DNA of 9,932 bases from Candidatus Woesebacteria bacterium RIFCSPHIGHO2_01_FULL_44_10. Lineage in GTDB: Bacteria; Patescibacteriota; Microgenomatia; UBA8517. Both the position numbers and the translations under genes were made by a program. Under the pieces are notes generated by a model, which ran no database searches, was not told the origin of the DNA, and saw only the letters and a program-made list of their open reading frames with translations. This document shows, one piece after another, positions 6,255 through 9,932 of the stretch. The stretch is taken from contig MGGO01000007.1 in NCBI GenBank assembly GCA_001792465.1, forward strand, positions 1-9,932, given 5' to 3'. Each line of letters starts with the position of its first letter. The first letter of the stretch is position 1.

Positions 6255-7580
6255 GTGAGAAAGTATTTATTCTTAATATTGCTTCTAGGGGTTCATTTGT
6301 TTTTACTTCTTAACCTGCAATTTACTGCCTGGCCGGAAATGCTTTCCTATCCTTATCTTAAAAACCACGGCTTTTTGCTCTACCGTGACATGATTCACCC
6401 CTACCCACCGCTTTTGACTCTTGTTCTGTCCTGGCTCTACAAATTTTTGGGTTACAAGTTAATGGTTATGAAGATTTTTACCTGGTCGTTGATTCTGGCC
6501 AATGACGTTCTTGTATTTTTGATAGTCAACAAATTGACGAAAAAGCTAGCCCCTAGCCTCTGGGCTCTAATAGTTTACATTCTTACCCAGCCTTTTTTGG
6601 AAGGCAATATGCTTTGGTTTGACAACGTGATTGTGACCCCAATTCTTCTGGGCACTTTCTTTATGCTTCAAAAAAAGTATTTTTGGGCAGGCTTGTCACT
6701 AGCACTGGCAGCACTCACAAAGCAAACAGCGGGTTTGTTTTTAGTATTGGGTATTGCGTATTTAGTATTTCAAAGATCAAAGATCAAAAATCTAACATCT
6801 TTTCTTGCCGGTCCAGTTGTTCTCGGGCTTGTACTTGGATTTAGACTGTTAACTGAAAATCAGTTTACCGATTTTATTAATTGGACTTTGATCTATCCGG
6901 CAACAAAGTGGGGGCAGTTTCCGGGCTACATTGACTTGGCTCTTTCTCAACGTGAGCTTGTAGTACTTGTACTACTTGTGCTACCCGCCTTCGCCGCTTT
7001 GCGGCTTCGGCGAGGCAAGCCTGTGATACTTTTTTGGTACTTTCTTGTTTCGCTGGTGATGATTTACCCCCGTTTTTCCTTTTTTCATGCCCAGACAGCC
7101 ATAGCCTTTGTGGCGATTATTTTTGGTTTGGTTACCTCCCGCGCGCGGCTTACTTATTTACTCTTGATTATTGTTGCGATCTCCTTGCCTGCAATCAGAC
7201 TTAATTGGCAGAAACCACCACGCTTTTATGGCGCCAACGAACAGCAATTAGCCCAAGTTATCAAAAATAAGACCGCCTCGGATGACAAAATATACTTGCT
7301 TAATTTATCCTCTCAATATTATGTTTTGGCTGACCATCTGCCAGCTAAACCCTGGAGTGATAATTTTGGTTGGTATTTTGCCATGCCGGGTGTAGAAGAA
7401 GAACTGATTTTGAGATGGGAAAAGAATCCACCGTCGGTTATTTTCTGGAGGGATGCCGAGCCGGGAGCTTGGTGGGAATTGGGGACATATGAACCGCCCA
7501 AACTTACAAATTTCATTCGCGCAAATTATACTAGGAAGGAGGAGATTCAAAAGGGAATCTGGCTATGGAGAAAAAATTAA
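6255..7580 (+). CDS. GT-C membrane glycosyltransferase, PMT/GT39-like
   Basis: This encodes 441 residues and starts with GTG. A first helix (about 4-21) leads into an outer loop with WPE (E28 a candidate catalytic acid) and YRDMIHPYPPL (43-53), a pattern common in dolichyl/polyprenyl-phosphate-mannose-type transferases. About ten further hydrophobic segments extend to residue 320, among them WFDNV and LTKQTAG. A soluble C-terminal tail of about 110 residues follows, ending LWRKN. The protein should transfer a sugar from a polyprenyl-phosphate donor on the outer membrane face; sugar and acceptor cannot be told. The GTG start fits a -10 box seven bases before it, with no Shine-Dalgarno site. 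The gene contains a 7-bp repeat, a 9-bp repeat and a GC-rich palindrome, all in frame. Its end overlaps the GT4 gene by 16 bases. Confidence 0.87.
   Translation: MRKYLFLILLLGVHLFLLLNLQFTAWPEMLSYPYLKNHGFLLYRDMIHPYPPLLTLVLSWLYKFLGYKLMVMKIFTWSLILANDVLVFLIVNKLTKKLAPSLWALIVYILTQPFLEGNMLWFDNVIVTPILLGTFFMLQKKYFWAGLSLALAALTKQTAGLFLVLGIAYLVFQRSKIKNLTSFLAGPVVLGLVLGFRLLTENQFTDFINWTLIYPATKWGQFPGYIDLALSQRELVVLVLLVLPAFAALRLRRGKPVILFWYFLVSLVMIYPRFSFFHAQTAIAFVAIIFGLVTSRARLTYLLLIIVAISLPAIRLNWQKPPRFYGANEQQLAQVIKNKTASDDKIYLLNLSSQYYVLADHLPAKPWSDNFGWYFAMPGVEEELILRWEKNPPSVIFWRDAEPGAWWELGTYEPPKLTNFIRANYTRKEEIQKGIWLWRKN
6770..6790 (+). repeat. three 7-bp tandem units (TCAAARA) inside a coding region
   Basis: Two TCAAAGA units and one TCAAAAA make 21 bp. 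They encode most of QRSKIKN (residues 173-179), a basic loop between two hydrophobic helices. The unit is close to that of the six-unit array at 9441-9482. Confidence 0.75.
6957..6983 (+). repeat. three 9-bp tandem units in a transmembrane helix
   Basis: CTTGTAGTA, CTTGTACTA and CTTGTGCTA encode three leucine/valine triplets at residues 235-243. It could be a true duplication or simply biased codons in a hydrophobic helix. Confidence 0.6.
6987..7016. repeat. GC-rich inverted repeat in a loop between helices
   Basis: Left arm 6987-6996 (GCCTTCGCCG) pairs with right arm 7008-7016 (CGGCGAGGC), with one bulged T and an 11-base loop. A nested alternative stem GCCGC-TTT-GCGGC spans 6993-7005. The block is far more GC-rich than its surroundings. 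It encodes the short basic segment around ALRLRRG. No T-run follows, so it is not a terminator. Confidence 0.65.
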
Positions 7581-8641
7581 AAATTGCTTTTTTGAGTTTT
7601 TTTAGTGGAGAGATTGAACGTGGAGTTGAAGTATACGTGCACGAGTTAGCTAACCACCTAGCGGATTTTGGACATGAAGTACTGGTAATTCAGAATGGTC
7701 TTAAGGTGGAAGGATCAAAATACAAAACAATTTCCATTGGAATGAAAATTTGGGGCGGACTGGGTAGTTACGGTCCAGCAACCTGGCCATATTATCATTT
7801 TCTCAATGGTGTCTTTACTTTGAGAGCACTTAAATTTATTAAAGAGGATTTAGACGTGGTTTTTCCTACGAACAATATGCTTCAGAGCTTATTTATCAAA
7901 ATTTGGTCGATGAAAAATAAAGTAAAATTCGTGATTTCTGCCCAATCTGGATTAGGTCTTGACGACAGAATAAATGCGTGGTTGTTTCCCGATGCTTTTG
8001 TAGCCCTGACTGGATTCCAGGAGAGATGGATACAAAGAAATAACAGCAAAATTAAGACAATAGTAATCCCGAATGGCGTAAATGTTAGTGAATTTGGTTT
8101 GCAAGTTAAACCATACAAGCACAATCTGCCTGGTAAAGTTATACTAAATGTCGCTGCGCTTACTTTTTGGAAACGCCAGGAACTAGCCATAAAAGCTGTT
8201 TCGAGATTAAAAGATATATCGTTACTTTTAGTTGGACAAGGGGAAGATAAAGAAAAATTGGAGAGGTTGGGGAAACGGTTTTTACCGGGTAGATTTAAGA
8301 TTATCTCTTCGCGTCATGACGAGATGCCCTCTATCTACACTTCGGCTGATGTTTTTACTTTTCCAACAGCGAGCTGGGAAAGTTTTGGGATAGTTTTAAT
8401 TGAGGCCATGGCAAGTGGTTTGCCGGTCGTGGCTGCAGACGATCCCATTAGGAGAGAAATTGTTGGTGATGCTGGCTTGTTTGTTGATCCAACAGATACG
8501 AAGGCTTATGCCGCAGCGCTTCAAAAAGCTTTGGATGCCAATTGGGGAGACAAGCCCCGCAGGCAGGCTGAAAAGTTTGATTGGGACAAAATTGCACTAA
8601 AATATGAGAAACTATTTTTAGAATTATGCTCAAAAAGATAG
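7565..8641 (+). CDS. family 4 (GT-B) glycosyltransferase
   Basis: This encodes 358 residues, a normal length for GT4. The N-terminal Rossmann half begins KIAFLSFFSGEIERGVEVYVHELA, where the usual glycine-rich GG(V/I)E loop reads RGVE. The hinge region holds VIPNGVN. The donor-binding half begins VILNVAALTFWKRQELAI, and the EX7E signature is complete: E272 and E280 in WESFGIVLIEAMASGLPVV. It ends with a typical helical tail (ALQKALD...). The enzyme is expected to be a retaining transferase using a nucleotide sugar at the cytoplasmic face; the donor is unknown. The ATG lies 16 bases inside the previous gene, with AGGG at 7552-7555 as a plausible ribosome site, so translation is probably coupled. 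The 3' end overlaps the VTT-domain gene by 16 bases. Confidence 0.92.
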   Translation: MEKKLKIAFLSFFSGEIERGVEVYVHELANHLADFGHEVLVIQNGLKVEGSKYKTISIGMKIWGGLGSYGPATWPYYHFLNGVFTLRALKFIKEDLDVVFPTNNMLQSLFIKIWSMKNKVKFVISAQSGLGLDDRINAWLFPDAFVALTGFQERWIQRNNSKIKTIVIPNGVNVSEFGLQVKPYKHNLPGKVILNVAALTFWKRQELAIKAVSRLKDISLLLVGQGEDKEKLERLGKRFLPGRFKIISSRHDEMPSIYTSADVFTFPTASWESFGIVLIEAMASGLPVVAADDPIRREIVGDAGLFVDPTDTKAYAAALQKALDANWGDKPRRQAEKFDWDKIALKYEKLFLELCSKR

Positions 8642-9309
8642 ATTTTCAGGCAGTTAAAATTACTTTAGTTGGAATTATCGTTTTAATTGGTTTCTCGTGG
8701 TTGCTTTCTTGGTTGGGGGCAAAGCTGTTGCCACAAGATGAAATTCGAAATTTTGTAGAGAAAATGGGAATTTTTGGTCCACTGGTTATAATTTTACTTA
8801 AATCAGCAACTCTCATATTTGCCCCATTGGGGGGGAATCCTGTCTATATCGTGACGGGATTTTTATATGGTTTTATTCCAGCACTCGTAATCACTCTTTT
8901 GGGTGATTTATTAGGAAGTACAATTTCATTTTGGGTTTCCAGGAGATTTGGTAAGCAAATAGTTGTTAAGTTGGCTGGTAAAAAGTCTATCTCCACTATT
9001 GACGCGATATATGAAGAGATCGGTGGCTGGAGAGGTTTTCTATTGGCCTCTTTTTTTAGCCTTGCGGATTATGTCAACTACGCGGCGGGTCTAACAAAGA
9101 TTCCCTATTCTAAATTCTTGTTGGTTGTTTTTTTATTTAGGATTCCTGCTAACGCCGCGATTATTTCTCTAGCCTTCTTTGGTGATTTGGCAGGATTTAT
9201 AAAATTGGGTTATCTTGCCGTTATTTGTGTTTATCTATTAGCCCTCGGTATATATTGGTATAAACTCTCAAAGACAATTAAGAGCAATAAAGCTCTAGAA
9301 GATAACTAA
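8626..9309 (+). CDS. DedA/TVP38-family (VTT domain) membrane protein
   Basis: This encodes 227 residues. The first helix is about 12-32. The VTT (SNARE-associated) domain follows: FGPLVIILLKSAT, then a glycine-rich re-entrant-like segment GGNPVYIVTGFLYGF, then GDLLGSTISFWVSRRFGK. The late part has DYVNYAAGLTKIP, matching the conserved NY..GLT.I motif of TVP38/TMEM64 proteins, and two more helices follow. Some DedA relatives carry undecaprenyl phosphate back across the membrane; that role here is an inference from the neighbouring polyprenyl-phosphate-using GT-C genes. A general membrane-homeostasis role is the alternative. ATG 8626 overlaps the GT4 gene by 16 bases. A weak TATTTT (8613-8618) precedes it by seven bases; no Shine-Dalgarno site is obvious. 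Confidence 0.88.
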   Translation: MLKKIDFQAVKITLVGIIVLIGFSWLLSWLGAKLLPQDEIRNFVEKMGIFGPLVIILLKSATLIFAPLGGNPVYIVTGFLYGFIPALVITLLGDLLGSTISFWVSRRFGKQIVVKLAGKKSISTIDAIYEEIGGWRGFLLASFFSLADYVNYAAGLTKIPYSKFLLVVFLFRIPANAAIISLAFFGDLAGFIKLGYLAVICVYLLALGIYWYKLSKTIKSNKALEDN

Positions 9310-9311
9310 CT

Positions 9312-9932
9312 ATGAAAGTTTCAGTAATCATACCTACCCACAACGAAGAGAAAGTGATTGGGGAGTGTTTGGAGTCCTTAAAGTTACAAAGTTACAAAGA
9401 TATGGAGGTAGTTGTCGTGGATGATGGGAGTACTGATAATTCAAAAGTTAAAATTCAAAAGTCAAAATTCAAAAGTCAAAATTTTAGATTTTTAAAGCAA
9501 AGCCATAAAGGAGTCGGAGCTGCCCGTAACTTGGGATCAGAAAAAGCATCGGGAGAAATTTTGGTCTTCGTTGATGCGGACATGACTTTTGCAGAAAACT
9601 TTATTACCAAGTTGGTGCAGCCCATTATCGACCAAAAAACTGTGGGAACTTTCAGTAAAGAAGAATACTTGGCAAATAAAGATAATGTTTGGGCCAGGTG
9701 TTGGAATATTAATCGCGGCTTGCCATTAGACCGCATGCTTCCCAAAAACTATCCTGATAAACAGAAAGTTTTTCGGGCTATCAAAAAAAGCGCTTTTGAA
9801 GGGGTGGGAGGATTTGATGAGCAAGCTGGTTACACCGACGACTACAGCCTTTCTGACAAGTTAGGAGTAAAGGCAGTCGCCGCGCCCGGAGCCAAGTTCT
9901 ATCACAAAAACCCAGATAGCCTGAAAGAGGTA
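9312..9932 (+). CDS. family 2 glycosyltransferase, 3' end beyond the right edge
   Basis: The frame is open from ATG 9312 to the right edge (207 codons, no stop). VSVIIPTHNEE at the start is the classic first strand of GT2 enzymes. DDGSTD (37-42) and the DxD motif DAD (88-90) are present, and HKGVGAARNLG (65-75) is the usual segment between them. D176 and D177 in YTDDYSL sit where the acceptor-side ED-type catalytic motif is expected. The GT-A core therefore looks complete, and only the C-terminal part, which may include a membrane segment, is missing. A 42-bp heptamer array encodes residues 44-57, directly after DDGSTDN, making that region unusually basic. The start is two bases after the stop of the VTT-domain gene, with a weak AGAAG at 9297-9301, so it is likely in the same transcript. 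Confidence 0.9.
   Translation, partial: MKVSVIIPTHNEEKVIGECLESLKLQSYKDMEVVVVDDGSTDNSKVKIQKSKFKSQNFRFLKQSHKGVGAARNLGSEKASGEILVFVDADMTFAENFITKLVQPIIDQKTVGTFSKEEYLANKDNVWARCWNINRGLPLDRMLPKNYPDKQKVFRAIKKSAFEGVGGFDEQAGYTDDYSLSDKLGVKAVAAPGAKFYHKNPDSLKEV
9441..9482 (+). repeat. six 7-bp tandem units (TCAAAAK-type) inside a GT2 gene
   Basis: Units alternate TCAAAAG and TCAAAAT, with one variant TTAAAAT as the second unit, giving 42 bp. The array starts exactly at codon 44 and spans 14 codons, so the frame is kept. It encodes a lysine- and serine-rich stretch between the DDGSTD motif and the next core strand. Confidence 0.88.

Noticed and set aside
1702..9309. Alternative genetic code with TGA as glycine or tryptophan
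   Set aside because: None of the seven complete genes stops with TGA, but none needs an in-frame TGA either; the standard code explains every frame, and seven stops are too few to argue from.
9441..9482. Possible CRISPR-like array
   Set aside because: The 7-bp units follow each other directly without spacers and lie within an intact gene.
9476..9745. Leftward open frame opposite the last GT2 gene
   Set aside because: The opposite strand carries intact GT2 motifs through this stretch, so this is a shadow frame.

Overview
This is a compact, almost wholly coding window from a bacterium. It holds one leftward gene cut by the left edge, then eight rightward genes, the last cut by the right edge. 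Only about 60 bases lie between genes, and several genes overlap. The protein style (large YfhO-like membrane proteins, many GT-C, GT2 and GT4 glycosyltransferases, moderate GC) and the start-proximal bacterial -10 boxes suggest a Candidate Phyla Radiation / Patescibacteria member, perhaps Microgenomates-like. That placement is inference; no rRNA or other phylogenetic marker is present.

Layout: 1-1703 (-) is a multi-spanning YfhO-like membrane protein whose C-terminus is off the edge. 1702-4092 (+) is a second large membrane protein with the same late PGW motif, divergent from the first and sharing its start-codon bases. 4077-4919 is a soluble family 2 glycosyltransferase (GT2). 4921-5742 is a SAM methyltransferase with an N-terminal zinc ribbon. 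5784-6236 is a small acidic protein of unknown function. 6255-7580 is a GT-C (PMT/GT39-like) membrane glycosyltransferase. 7565-8641 is a GT4 glycosyltransferase. 8626-9309 is a DedA/TVP38 (VTT-domain) membrane protein. 9312-9932 is the first 207 codons of another GT2.

Together the genes look like part of a surface-glycan assembly locus. Cytoplasmic GT2 and GT4 enzymes and a methyltransferase would build or decorate glycans. The GT-C enzymes would transfer sugars from polyprenyl-phosphate donors outside the membrane. The DedA-like protein might help recycle the lipid carrier. The product cannot be named from sequence alone.

The most unusual features are regulatory and structural. The divergent pair starts inside one GCATGC palindrome, with each candidate promoter inside the other gene. 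Four genes have a -10-like hexamer only 6-9 bases before the start codon, which suggests leaderless mRNAs. Three gene junctions overlap by exactly 16 bases. Coding sequences also carry in-frame 7-bp tandem repeats and palindromes, which look like small repeat elements tolerated in protein loops. I found no RNA gene, CRISPR array, insertion sequence or convincing terminator, and no clearly new enzymatic system.
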